NCBI GenBank assembly: GCA_965653565.1 | Contig: CBFHAI010000023.1 | Location: 1 to 64,000 of the forward strand | Source of the DNA: JALCLA01 sp965653565 | GTDB lineage: Bacteria; Pseudomonadota; Gammaproteobacteria; Xanthomonadales; Xanthomonadaceae | Direction: 5' to 3' | Length of the DNA: 64,000 bases | In this document: one piece after another, positions 8,578 through 17,317 of the stretch | How the letters are laid out: every line of letters starts with the position of its first letter | Position numbering within the stretch: position 1 is the stretch's first letter | Position numbers and translations under genes: made by a program | The notes under the pieces: model-generated | The model's input: only the letters and a program-made list of their open reading frames with translations | Told to the model about the DNA's origin: nothing | Database searches by the model: none

Positions 8578-9057
8578 TCAGGGCGACCAAAAGGTGATCA
8601 GGCGCGCGCAGCCCGGTTCGAGCGCGCCTTCGCGCGGCAAGGCCAGCACCGCGATACCGGCCGGCGGCATGCCGCGGTGGTCGCCCGATTGGCCGGTGGC
8701 GAGCAGCGCGGTGACGCCTTCGAAGCCCGGGTTGTGGCCGACCACCATCAGGCGCGCGCAATCGCGATGATCGGCGATGACGTCGATCAGGGTACCGGGG
8801 GTGGCTTCGTAGATGCGCGGGTCTTCGCGCGTGTCGACGTAGCCGGCCGCAGCCAGTACGCGCTGCGCGGTGTCGCGCGCGCGGCGCGCCGGCGAGCAGA
8901 TCACGCGGTCGGGCAGCCCGTGCGTCGCCAGCCAGGCGGCGGCGGCATCGGCTTCGGCTTCGCCGCGCAGCGACAGCGGCCGGCCGGCGTCGCCGCCGCT
9001 GGCGGCCTGCGGTTCGGCATGGGCGTGGCGCAGCAGAATCAATTCGGTAACGGGCAC
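8578..9057 (-). CDS. sixA: Phosphohistidine phosphatase SixA
   Basis: 159 residues of the histidine phosphatase (phosphoglycerate mutase-like) superfamily. The catalytic RH motif is LLRHAHAEP (His11). The second-half motifs CSPARRARDTAQ and VVGHNPGFEGV are both present. SixA removes phosphate from histidine in phosphotransfer proteins: the ArcB HPt domain was the first described target, and PTS proteins (NPr) have also been shown. Length matches the family (~160). It opens the sixA-yceI-clsC group on the minus strand. Confidence 0.9.
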   Translation of the reverse strand: MPVTELILLRHAHAEPQAASGGDAGRPLSLRGEAEADAAAAWLATHGLPDRVICSPARRARDTAQRVLAAAGYVDTREDPRIYEATPGTLIDVIADHRDCARLMVVGHNPGFEGVTALLATGQSGDHRGMPPAGIAVLALPREGALEPGCARLITFWSP

Positions 9058-9170
9058 TGCGCTCTCCTCGGATGCGGAGCGTCGATCTTACCGCGCGGGC
9101 GGGGTCCGGCCGCAGCCGACCCGGTCGCAACCGGGTCGGGTTTGGCCGGCTCGCACGCAGCCGGCTGCCG

Positions 9171-12100
9171 TCACTCGCCGTCCGACTTCGCCGGCACCGG
9201 CGGCTGGATCGTGGTGATCGGCAGGTTCGTGCGGTTCCACGTGCCCGACAACGGCGCCGGCAGCGTGATGGCCGTGCTCAGCGTGGCGTGAGTCGCATCG
9301 GTGTAGGTGCGATTGAGCGAACCGGCCGGCTGGCCGGTGCTCGCCCAATCGGCGAACCACGGGCAGCCCGGGCAGTGCACGCGGTAGGCGGTGAGGTCGA
9401 CCGGGCCGCCGCTGATGTTGCTGCTGCTGCCGGTCAGCCAGCGCGCCGTGCCGCCGGCGTCATAGATGTAGGCGCCGATGAAATCGAGCACGCTGGTCGG
9501 CCCGGTCTGCAGGCTCTCGATCGCCAGGCCCCAGCCCGACTGCGCGGTCGAATACCAGGTCTGGGTATGGTTCGGCGTGGTGAACGGCAGGCCCTGCGAC
9601 TGCATCAATTCCGCGCCATCGATGAAGCCCTCGATCGACCAGGCATACATCAGGTGATCGGCGTCGATGGTCGCGACCCAGGCGCGGCCGACGACCTCGC
9701 TGACAGTGGCGACACTGCCCGGCGCGGCGGTGTTGCGCACGCGGGTGATCGGCATCGTGCCGAGGTTGTCGGAATACTCGCCCGACAGGATGTACCAGGT
9801 CGGCGTGCGGTCTTCGAGCGCGGTGTACCAGGCCCCGCCGTAAAGCGAGCCGTAGACGAAGTTCGCCAGCCCGTTGCCGCCGCGCTGCGGGTTCGAATAC
9901 AGGCCCTGGCGCGACGCGATCGCCGGTACCTGCGCCGGACAGGCGGTGCTGGTCTGGCAGGCGGTGCCGCCGCCGATCACGGCTTGCAGCACGGTGGTGT
10001 CGTCGAAGCTCGAGACGCCGGGCGCCGCGGTGGCGAGGTAGTCGAGCGCGAGCGCGGCGCCGCACTGGGCCGAACTTGCGATCGCGATCGGCACATCGAC
10101 CACGGCCTGGCCGCCGGCCGCGATCGCCGGCACCGCTACCGCCGGCGTTTCGACCCGCAGCCCGGCATCGCCGCCCGGCAGGGCCGACGGCTCGAACAGG
10201 CAGACCGCACTTTGCGCGGGCGCCGCATTGGCCACGTTGCAGGCCGCATTCAAGTGATCGGTGCCGGTGGCGCTGGTGACGCCGATCGTGGCGCCGGCGC
10301 CGGCATCCGGCGCGGCATCGCGGTACTGATAGGTGATCTGGCCGGAGCGCTCGTAGGCGATGGCCTGGAATTCGAAATCGCCCACCGCGCCGGACTGCGC
10401 ATAGCGCTGCATGTGGCTCCACTGGAACACGTGGCAGCCCTGCGGCGCGCTATCGGATTCGGCCGCGCGCGGGCACACGTCGAAGTAGCGGTAGCGCAGG
10501 CCCGAGCCGGCCTGGGCGGCCACCACGAGATCGTCGTGATGCACGCGCAACTGCGGGCCGGCCCCGCCTTCGCCCAGCTCGCCGGTGCAGGTGTTGGCGT
10601 ATTCGGCACCGGTTTCGGCGGCGGAAAACGAGATGAAGCCATTGGTCGACATCACGGCCGTGGTGTAGCGCTGGCCATACAGTTCGAAGCCGGTGCCGCC
10701 GAGCGCGATCGGGTTGACCACGCGGCCATCGTCTTCGTCGTCGGTGACCAGCGCCGGCACGCTGGTCGCGCCGCTCGCGATATCGATGAAGCTGTAGCCG
10801 CAGCCGCCGGCCGCGCTGGTGGTGCCGACATAACCGAAACCATTCGGACCGAGCGGGAAACTGGCGCTCGAGGTGCCGGCCGCGAACAATGCGCGAGCAC
10901 CGGCCGGCAAGGCAGCGCCGCCGCCGTTGCGCAGCGTCACCGGCACGCGCCAGCGCTCGCCCGGCTCGATCGCCGCGTCGTTGTCGCCGCAGACCTGCTG
11001 CGCGGCGCCGCCGGTGGCGGCGATGTTGGCACCCACCACGTCGAGCGCGCGGCTGGCGATGCCGCCGCAGCGGTTGGCGTCGGTGGCATCGACGACCACC
11101 TGGTATGAACCGGCGTGCGGGTAGGTCACCGTGATCGACGGCTGGGTGCCGGTGCGGTCGACGCTGCCGTCGCCGTCGATATCCCAGGAATAGGTCACCG
11201 TACCGGTGGCGCCGGTGGTCGCGGCGGTGTGGACGACCGAGGCGCCGGCGGCCGGGTTGGTCGTGAAGGCGGTCGATTCGATCGACGCGGTCAAGGTGCA
11301 GGCATTGGTGCCATCGAGGGTCTTGGCGTTGGTGTTGCCGTTGTCGAGCCAGTCGCGCAGGCGGCGGTCCGGCGTGCCGAGCCCCTCCCAGCCATGCGCG
11401 AGGCGGCCGTACCAATCGGGCAGATCGTTGCCGCAGGCCGCTTCGCCGCCGCTCAGCACGCCGACCAGGCGGCCCTCATCGTTCCACAGGCCCGAACCCG
11501 ACGAACCGCGCTCGGTGGTTCCGACGTCCCAGTCGGCGATGCGCAGATGGGTGCTGCCGTTGCCCGGATCGGCGCCATAACCGCTGACGGCGAGCGGATC
11601 GTTCTCGAAGCTGATGCGCTTTTCGTCGCCCTGCGGGTGATGAATGCCGGTCGCGCTGTCCGGCGCCAGATCGCGGCGATCCCAACCGGAAAGGAACAGG
11701 TTGGCCGCGGCGGGCGCCGGCGCATTGAAACGCATGATCGCAAAATCGCTCGACACCACGCCGCCGGCCGGATCGGTCTGCGCCAGCATGGTGGCGCCGA
11801 ACAGCGACACGTTGAGCGGGCCGTCGCCGTTCGCGCCGCTGGCGGTCGAGCCCGGCGTGCGGCAGGTGCTGTTCTGGAAGTTGAAGTAGACGCGCGCCGA
11901 CGAGCCGACGATTTCGCAGTGATTGGCGCTCAGGAACAACGGACCTGAGCCGGCCACCGCCGCGGTGGAGCGCACGAAGGTGCCCGAGCAGCCGTTGCCG
12001 TCGCGCGTGCCGCCGGCGTCGTAGGCCACCACCGCCACCGCGCGGATTTCATCGCGCCAGGCATCGCCGGCCGGACAGACCACGTCGACATTGCAGGAGC

Positions 12101-12677
12101 CGGATTTCTGCCGCACCGCGGCCACCAGATCCTTGTAGCCGTGATGCACGGTGTCGAGTTCGAGCTTGAGGAATTCGCGCTTGTCGGCCGGCAAGGTGAG
12201 CTCGATGCGCACGCGGTCGGTGCGCTGGATCGGCGTCCAGAATTCGCCGCCGCGCGGATTGTCGGCGTCGGTGAACGGCCCGGCCTTGTCGCCCGAGTGC
12301 ACATCGACGACCAGCATTTCCGCGCCGGCCGGCAAGCGGAACGGTTTGAAGCCCAGGTCGATCGACATCGCATCGGGCGCATGGATTTCCAGCTGCCAGC
12401 GCAGGCGGCCGTCGGCCAGCGTGTCCCAGCGCCCACCGCGCGATTTGTCGCCGCCGGCGACCACGTCATCCACCGCATGGCCGAGCGCGTAGCGCACCGG
12501 GCCGGGCGCGAGCTTGGCCTTGGCGAGATCTTCGCCGAGCGCCTTGTCGATATCGATCGCCGGCAATTCGAGGATCGGCACCGCGGCATCGAGTGCGGCA
12601 TCGGCATCCGCCACCGGGGCCGCGGCGAACCACGGGCACGAGCACAGCGCAAGCACTGCAGACAATCGGAGCTTCAT
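9171..12677 (-). CDS. Secreted lysyl-endopeptidase-like serine protease with PKD and C-terminal beta domains
   Basis: 1168 residues; start MKLRLSAVLALCSCPWFAAA (signal peptide) with GAG upstream. A propeptide-like region (~25-190) precedes an S1-type protease at ~195-450 with a recognisable triad: His253 in FLSANHCE, Asp311 in SSDFAIMRF and Ser393 in GSSGSGLW, plus paired Cys. This layout matches lysyl endopeptidase / Achromobacter protease I-like enzymes. Residues ~475-548 form a PKD domain (YSWDIDGDGSVDRTG...YPHAGSYQVVVDATD). Then comes an unassigned ~300-residue beta-rich region. The C-terminal part contains two copies of a G-x-G-x6-W-x-Y-type domain (QGLYSNPQRGGNG...AWYTALED and QTWYSTAQSGWGLAIES). 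It is probably an exported degradative protease. The substrate is unknown. Confidence 0.88.
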   Translation of the reverse strand: MKLRLSAVLALCSCPWFAAAPVADADAALDAAVPILELPAIDIDKALGEDLAKAKLAPGPVRYALGHAVDDVVAGGDKSRGGRWDTLADGRLRWQLEIHAPDAMSIDLGFKPFRLPAGAEMLVVDVHSGDKAGPFTDADNPRGGEFWTPIQRTDRVRIELTLPADKREFLKLELDTVHHGYKDLVAAVRQKSGSCNVDVVCPAGDAWRDEIRAVAVVAYDAGGTRDGNGCSGTFVRSTAAVAGSGPLFLSANHCEIVGSSARVYFNFQNSTCRTPGSTASGANGDGPLNVSLFGATMLAQTDPAGGVVSSDFAIMRFNAPAPAAANLFLSGWDRRDLAPDSATGIHHPQGDEKRISFENDPLAVSGYGADPGNGSTHLRIADWDVGTTERGSSGSGLWNDEGRLVGVLSGGEAACGNDLPDWYGRLAHGWEGLGTPDRRLRDWLDNGNTNAKTLDGTNACTLTASIESTAFTTNPAAGASVVHTAATTGATGTVTYSWDIDGDGSVDRTGTQPSITVTYPHAGSYQVVVDATDANRCGGIASRALDVVGANIAATGGAAQQVCGDNDAAIEPGERWRVPVTLRNGGGAALPAGARALFAAGTSSASFPLGPNGFGYVGTTSAAGGCGYSFIDIASGATSVPALVTDDEDDGRVVNPIALGGTGFELYGQRYTTAVMSTNGFISFSAAETGAEYANTCTGELGEGGAGPQLRVHHDDLVVAAQAGSGLRYRYFDVCPRAAESDSAPQGCHVFQWSHMQRYAQSGAVGDFEFQAIAYERSGQITYQYRDAAPDAGAGATIGVTSATGTDHLNAACNVANAAPAQSAVCLFEPSALPGGDAGLRVETPAVAVPAIAAGGQAVVDVPIAIASSAQCGAALALDYLATAAPGVSSFDDTTVLQAVIGGGTACQTSTACPAQVPAIASRQGLYSNPQRGGNGLANFVYGSLYGGAWYTALEDRTPTWYILSGEYSDNLGTMPITRVRNTAAPGSVATVSEVVGRAWVATIDADHLMYAWSIEGFIDGAELMQSQGLPFTTPNHTQTWYSTAQSGWGLAIESLQTGPTSVLDFIGAYIYDAGGTARWLTGSSSNISGGPVDLTAYRVHCPGCPWFADWASTGQPAGSLNRTYTDATHATLSTAITLPAPLSGTWNRTNLPITTIQPPVPAKSDGE

Positions 12678-12880
12678 GGGGATCTCGGCGGCTGTCACGA
12701 GGAAGCCGGAGAATACACCGCGTGTCGCCGCACGAGCAGGTGACGGCGCGCAGCGAGCCTGAACATGCACGCGCGGTTAAGCCTTGCCGCGACGCCATGG
12801 CGCGACGCCGCCCCTTCTTTGCCCGCGCGTTCTGTCGGATCATGGCGCCACGCCAGACTGGCGTTCGCTCCCACGGATCC

Positions 12881-14359
12881 ATGTTCGACGCCCACGACCT
12901 CGCCGTGCGGGTGCGCTCCGGCACACCGCTGATCCTGATCGAAACCCACGAAGAAGCGCTGCTGCACGACGCTTTCCGTCATGTGGTGGCGCAATTGCTG
13001 CGTCCGCTGTGGCGTTGGCGCATCACCGACGGCCTGGTGCGGCTCGACATGGATGTCGACGACACGCCGCCGTGCAACGACTCCAGCCAGGCGCTCGAAT
13101 TCCTGCAGCGCCACGAGCAGCGCGGCATCTGGCTGCTGTTCGATTTCCATCCCTATCTGCGCTACGCGATGAACGTGCGGCGGCTGCGCGAAGTGGTGCT
13201 GGGCGAAGGCGCGGCGCCGCAGACGGTGGTGCTGATCGGCTCGAAGATCGAGTTGCCGCCCGAGCTCGAACCGCTCGCCACGCGCGTCGAAATGCGGCTG
13301 CCCGACGAAGCGGCGCTCGGCAAGTTGCTGCGCGACGAAGCCTTCGCCTATTCGCGCGAGCACGGCGGCCAGCGCGTCGAGATCGACGCGGCGGCGCAGC
13401 GCGCCTTGATCCGGCATTTGCGCGGCCTGAGCCTGCTCGATGCGCGCCGCATCGCGCGCGATCTGATCCACGCCGACGGCCGCATCGGACCGAGCGACGT
13501 GACGGCGGCGCAGAAAGCCAAATTCGAATTGCTCGGCCGCGGCGGCGTGCTCAGCTTCGAACCGGATGTGGCGCAGTTCGACCAGATCGCCGGCCTCGCG
13601 CGCCTGAAAGCCTGGATCGCGCAGCGCCAGCGCATCTTCATCGAAGGCAAAGGGCCGAAAGGCCTCGACCCGCCGAAAGGCGTGCTGTTGCTCGGCGTGC
13701 AGGGCTGCGGCAAATCGCTGGCCGCGAAAGCCTGCGCCGGCGGTTTCGGCGTGCCCTTGCTGCGGCTGGATTTCGGCGCGCTCTACAACAAATATCACGG
13801 CGAAACCGAGCGCAATCTGCGCGATGCATTGAAGGCGGCCGAAGCGATGGCGCCGTGCGTGTTGTGGTGCGACGAAATCGAAAAAGGGCTGGCAACTTCC
13901 GACAGCGACGACGGCGTCAGCCGCCGTGTGCTGGGCTCGCTGCTGACCTGGATGAACGAACGCAAGGCGCCGGTCTTCCTGGTCGCCACCGCCAACGCCG
14001 TCGATCAACTGCCGCCGGAATTTCTGCGCAAGGGCCGCTTCGACGAAATCTTCTTCGTCGATCTGCCGACCGCCGAGGCGCGCCGCGAAGCCTTCCGCAT
14101 CCACCTGCAACGTCGCGAGCTGAAGCCGGAAACCTTCGACCTCGACTTGCTCGCGAAAGCGGCCGAAGGTTTCTCCGGCGCCGAAATCGAACAGACCATC
14201 GTCAGCGCGCTGTACGCCGCCTACGGCGACGACGCACGACTCGATCAGGCGCGCCTCGTGCAGGCATTGCGCGAAACGCGGCCGCTGTCGGTGTTGATGG
14301 CCGAGCGCGTGACGGCCTTGCGCGAGTGGGCGCGCGAGCGCTGTGTGGCGGCGGATTAG
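12881..14359 (+). CDS. AAA ATPase, Ycf46-like
   Basis: 492 residues from ATG 12881 (MFDAHDLAVRVRSGTPLILIETHEE). An upstream in-frame ATG at 12843 is a less likely start, because the family N-terminus begins near here. Residues ~1-230 are the Ycf46-type N-domain. The C-terminal AAA module has Walker A GVQGCGKS, Walker B VLWCDEIEKG, the sensor ATANAVDQLPPEFLRKGRFDEIFFVDLP and a lid. The family is named after a chloroplast open reading frame. A role in carbon/photosynthesis regulation has been suggested in cyanobacteria, but its job in proteobacteria is not established. It precedes tatD in the same direction, with a repeat element between them. Confidence 0.85.
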   Translation: MFDAHDLAVRVRSGTPLILIETHEEALLHDAFRHVVAQLLRPLWRWRITDGLVRLDMDVDDTPPCNDSSQALEFLQRHEQRGIWLLFDFHPYLRYAMNVRRLREVVLGEGAAPQTVVLIGSKIELPPELEPLATRVEMRLPDEAALGKLLRDEAFAYSREHGGQRVEIDAAAQRALIRHLRGLSLLDARRIARDLIHADGRIGPSDVTAAQKAKFELLGRGGVLSFEPDVAQFDQIAGLARLKAWIAQRQRIFIEGKGPKGLDPPKGVLLLGVQGCGKSLAAKACAGGFGVPLLRLDFGALYNKYHGETERNLRDALKAAEAMAPCVLWCDEIEKGLATSDSDDGVSRRVLGSLLTWMNERKAPVFLVATANAVDQLPPEFLRKGRFDEIFFVDLPTAEARREAFRIHLQRRELKPETFDLDLLAKAAEGFSGAEIEQTIVSALYAAYGDDARLDQARLVQALRETRPLSVLMAERVTALREWARERCVAAD

Positions 14360-14378
14360 CTGGCGCGCTGCACGCGCC

Positions 14379-14484
14379 GGGAATCGGGAGTAGAGCGGCT
14401 TCGTTGTTGCTGCTCGCAAGTTTGTGACTCGCCGCAGCAAATCGCCGCACCCGGCTTGAACTCCCGACTCCCAATTCCCGCTCT
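14379..14484. repeat. GGGARTC inverted-repeat element 1
   Basis: The left arm at 14379-14395 carries GGGAATC-GGGAGTA on the plus strand. The right arm at 14461-14484 carries the complementary orientation (CTCCCGACTCCCAATTCCCGCTC). The core between them contains AGAGCGGCTTCG. It fills most of the gap between the AAA ATPase and tatD. Two further copies are at 15312-15391 and 60361-60527. Confidence 0.7.
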
Positions 14485-14518
14485 TGAATCCAACTCCCCC
14501 ACCTCACGTTGCAAAAAA

Positions 14519-15343
14519 ATGCTCATAGACATCGGCGCCAACCTGACCCACGAAAGCTTCGCCAACGATCTCGACGCGGTGCTGCAGCGTGCGCGTGCCG
14601 CCGGTGTCGTGCAGCAGATCGTCACCGGTGCGAGCCGCGAGGGATCGGTGGCGGCGCTCGAACTGGCATCGCGTTATCCGGGCGAGTTGTTCGCGACCGC
14701 CGGCATCCATCCGCATCACGCGATCGACTACACCGCCGAAGCCGACGCGCTGCTGCGCGATCTGCTGCGCGACGAGCGCGTAGTGGCGGTCGGCGAGTGC
14801 GGACTGGATTTCCATCGCAATCTGTCGCCGCGGCCGGCGCAATTGCGCGCCTTCGAATTGCAATTGCAGACCGCCGCCGATTGCGGCAAACCGCTGTTCC
14901 TGCATCAGCGCGATGCGCACGACGATTTCGTCGCCTGCATGAAGAACTTCGAAGGCCGCCTGTCGCGCGCGGTGGTGCATTGCTTCACCGGCGACAAGCG
15001 CGAGTTGTACGCCTGCCTGGATCGCGACTGGTACATCGGCATCACCGGCTGGCTCTGCGACGAACGCCGCGGCCAACACCTGCGCGAACTGGTGCGCGAC
15101 ATCCCCGCCGACCGGCTGATGATCGAAACCGATTCGCCTTACTTGCTGCCGCGCAATCTCAAACCGATGCCCTCGCACCGCCGCAACGAACCGATGTACT
15201 TGAAACACATCGTCGAAGAACTGGCGCGCGATCGCGGCGAGGAGCTCGAAGCTTGTGCCGCGGCGACGACAGCCGCGGCGCGGGCTTTTTTCGGACTGGA
15301 TGGTTTCGAAGCCGGGAGTCGGGAATCGGGAGTCGGGAGTTAG
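14519..15343 (+). CDS. tatD: TatD family metal-dependent DNase
   Basis: 274 residues starting MLIDIGANLTHESF, which matches TatD itself rather than the YcfH/YjjV branch. Metal-site blocks follow: GIHPHHAI, VGECGLDFHRN, FLHQRDAHDDF, VVHCFTGDKRE and the ETDSPYLLPR acid. TatD is a 3'-5' exonuclease of the amidohydrolase fold, implicated in DNA repair after oxidative damage. The native C-terminus ends near AARAFFGLDGF. The last residues (EAGSRESGVGS) are encoded by the GGGARTC repeat element that begins at 15312, so the repeat has become coding. It is convergent with the DUF2167 gene. Confidence 0.9.
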   Translation: MLIDIGANLTHESFANDLDAVLQRARAAGVVQQIVTGASREGSVAALELASRYPGELFATAGIHPHHAIDYTAEADALLRDLLRDERVVAVGECGLDFHRNLSPRPAQLRAFELQLQTAADCGKPLFLHQRDAHDDFVACMKNFEGRLSRAVVHCFTGDKRELYACLDRDWYIGITGWLCDERRGQHLRELVRDIPADRLMIETDSPYLLPRNLKPMPSHRRNEPMYLKHIVEELARDRGEELEACAAATTAAARAFFGLDGFEAGSRESGVGS

Positions 15344-15391
15344 GAACCGGCGCTTCGCTCTTTTCCTGATTCCCGTCTCCCGATTCCCGGC
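15312..15391. repeat. GGGARTC inverted-repeat element 2, between convergent genes
   Basis: The plus-strand arm (15312-15340) has GGGAGTC-GGGAATC-GGGAGTC-GGGAGTT. The opposite arm (15369-15391) has ATTCCCGTCTCCCGATTCCCGG. The core holds GCTCTTTTC (GAAAAGAGC on the other strand). The left arm encodes the tail of TatD. Located between convergent genes, it could form a hairpin in both transcripts and act as a bidirectional terminator; that role is inferred. Confidence 0.7.
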
Positions 15392-15395
15392 CCCA

Positions 15396-16274
15396 TCACA
15401 CCGAAGCCGACGACTTCCGCTTGAACAACCGCGCCACCAAAGCCACCGCACCGATCGCCAGCGGGATCACGATCTTCTTGGCGGCCAGCAGCGCCGCGAA
15501 CAACTTGCCGAACAAACCGGCCTTCGCCGCCAGCGTGCCGCCGACGAGGGCGGCCAGGCCGTAGGCTGCGACCTGATCGGTGCTCGAATCGAAGTCAGCG
15601 TAGCGCTCGCCGGCGACGAAGTTGACCTGCGGGATCAGCCGCTGCATGCCGGCCGCGACGGCCGGCAGGTCTTCGCGCGAGGCGACGGCGTTGAGGCTCA
15701 GATAGCCGCGGCGGCCGAGCACGCGAACTTCGTAATTCACGGTGTGCGAGTCGTCGCCTTCGAAGGCGAGTTCCTGTGCCCAATACAGTTTCTTGGCGGC
15801 GGCGTCGTAGCGCGGCGGTGCGGCCCAGCCGACCAGATCGACGGTCGGATAGCCTTCGTCGCGGCGCAGATCGTTCTCTTCGGCGGTCGAGGCCTGCATG
15901 TCCTTGAGCAGGGCGTCGTAGTCGATCGCGGAGGCTTCCACGTCGGAAACGTAGCCATCTTCGCTGGCGGTGACGACCACGGCCCACGACGCATCTTCGG
16001 CCAGCGACACCGCGGTCGGCACCACCAGGCCGAGCACGGTTTCGTCCGGCGGATTGCCCCAGAATTCTTCCAGCACGCGGCGTGCATCGCGCTGTTCGAG
16101 ATATTTGAAGTTCGAGTCGAGCGCGAACACCGCGCTGGCCGCTTCGACGTTGACGTTGCCGCTGCGGAACTGCAAGGTTTCGACGAATTGCTCGGCCGTT
16201 TGCGAGCCGTCCTGCGCATAGGCCGGCGCGCAGCACAACATCGCGGCCGCCGCCGCGATCGACATCCACTTCAT
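15396..16274 (-). CDS. DUF2167 family membrane-anchored protein
   Basis: 292 residues with a signal peptide (MKWMSIAAAAAMLCCAPAYA). The body matches the DUF2167 pattern, including VLGLVVPT...WAVVVTASEDGYVSDVEASAIDYDALLKDMQ, GYPTVDLVGWAAPPRYDAAAKKLYWAQEL and YEVRVLGRRGYLSLNAVA. The C-terminal ~60 residues contain one or two hydrophobic segments and end KRKSS, suggesting a periplasmic domain with a C-terminal membrane anchor. The biochemical function is unknown. It is convergent with tatD. Confidence 0.82.
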   Translation of the reverse strand: MKWMSIAAAAAMLCCAPAYAQDGSQTAEQFVETLQFRSGNVNVEAASAVFALDSNFKYLEQRDARRVLEEFWGNPPDETVLGLVVPTAVSLAEDASWAVVVTASEDGYVSDVEASAIDYDALLKDMQASTAEENDLRRDEGYPTVDLVGWAAPPRYDAAAKKLYWAQELAFEGDDSHTVNYEVRVLGRRGYLSLNAVASREDLPAVAAGMQRLIPQVNFVAGERYADFDSSTDQVAAYGLAALVGGTLAAKAGLFGKLFAALLAAKKIVIPLAIGAVALVARLFKRKSSASV

Positions 16275-16359
16275 GAGATTCCCCCGGGAGCCTGGTGTCG
16301 CGTTCCGACCCCGGAACGCGTGCTCCCGATTCTGCGGCGGCCCCGCCTGCGGCGCAACC

Positions 16360-17151
16360 TCAGCTGCGCAACCCGACGCCTTTGCGCAACAGATGCAAAC
16401 CCAGCGCGGTGAGCACGACGACGAAGGCGAGCATCACGCTGTAGCTGACCGCCAGCGGCACATCGCTGGTGCCGAGCAGGCCGTAGCGGAACGCGTTCAC
16501 CATGTAGAGGATCGGATTCAGATGGCTGGCCTTCTGCCAGAAATCCGGCAGCAGGTTGACCGAATAGAACACGCCGCCCAGATAGGTGAGCGGGGTCAGG
16601 ATGAAAGTCGGCACGATGGCGATGTCGTCGAACTTCTTGGCGTACACCGCGTTGACGAAACCGGCGAGCGAAAAGATCGTGGCGCCGAGCAGCACCGTGG
16701 TGAGCGTAATGAACGGATGCGGGATGCGCACAGGGGTGAAGCACATCGCGATACCGAGCACGATCGCGCCCACCATCAATCCGCGCAGCACCGCGCCGGC
16801 CACGTAGCCGACCAGGATCACCCAGTTGGGCAACGGCGCGACCAGCAATTCCTCGACGTGGCGGCCGAATTTGGCGCCGAAGAAACTCGACGAGATATTG
16901 CCGTAGCTGTTCTGGATGATCGACATCATCACCAGCCCGGGCACGATGAAATCCATGTAGCTGAAACCGCCCATCTGCCCGATGCGGCTGCCGATGAGAT
17001 TGCCGAAGATCAGGAAGTAGAGCGTCATCGTGATCGCCGGCGGCACCAGGGTCTGGCCCCAGATGCGCAGGATGCGATGCACTTCGCGCCGGGCGATGGT
17101 GTAGAGCGCGGTGAGGTTGCGCTGCAGGTTGGTGGGTTCGGGGGTGGTCAT
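16360..17151 (-). CDS. yadH: ABC-2 type transporter permease, YadH-like
   Basis: 263 residues, six predicted hydrophobic segments, ABC-2 membrane family. Typical features are the N-terminal amphipathic stretch (TIAREVHRILRIWGQTLVPPAITMTLYFLIFG), the FIVPGLVMMSIIQNSYGN block and the terminal FRYGLLG...GLHLLRKGVGLR. It resembles E. coli YadH and NodJ-type permeases. Transcribed after the ATPase gene at 17318-18256, but separated from it by 166 bases that contain an inverted-repeat element. The substrate is unknown. Confidence 0.88.
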   Translation of the reverse strand: MTTPEPTNLQRNLTALYTIARREVHRILRIWGQTLVPPAITMTLYFLIFGNLIGSRIGQMGGFSYMDFIVPGLVMMSIIQNSYGNISSSFFGAKFGRHVEELLVAPLPNWVILVGYVAGAVLRGLMVGAIVLGIAMCFTPVRIPHPFITLTTVLLGATIFSLAGFVNAVYAKKFDDIAIVPTFILTPLTYLGGVFYSVNLLPDFWQKASHLNPILYMVNAFRYGLLGTSDVPLAVSYSVMLAFVVVLTALGLHLLRKGVGLRS

Positions 17152-17184
17152 GGATGGTCGGATGAATGCAATTTTTCAGTCACC

Positions 17185-17270
17185 GTCATTCCCGCGAAGG
17201 CGGGATCCAGCGACTTTCGTTCTTGCGGGGCACTGCAAAGTCACTGGATTCCCGCCGTCGCGGGAATGAC
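17185..17270. repeat. REP-like inverted repeat between the yadG and yadH genes
   Basis: The left arm 17185-17217 begins GTCATTCCCGCGAAGGCGGG and the right arm 17237-17270 ends CCGTCGCGGGAATGAC. The arms are near-perfect reverse complements over ~33 bases with a 19-base loop, and each contains its own CCCGC/GCGGG mini-hairpin. CATTCCCGCGnnnGCGGGAAT units are common dispersed repeats in proteobacteria. The unit sits inside a probable operon. Confidence 0.8.
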
Positions 17271-17317
17271 GAAATTCAAAGTGCGTCGAATCAACACGTC
17301 TTCGGGCCAACCCTCAC

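Noticed and set aside
9072..11108. 678-codon plus-strand open frame
   Set aside because: Antisense to the serine protease gene, whose catalytic triad and signal peptide are clear on the minus strand.
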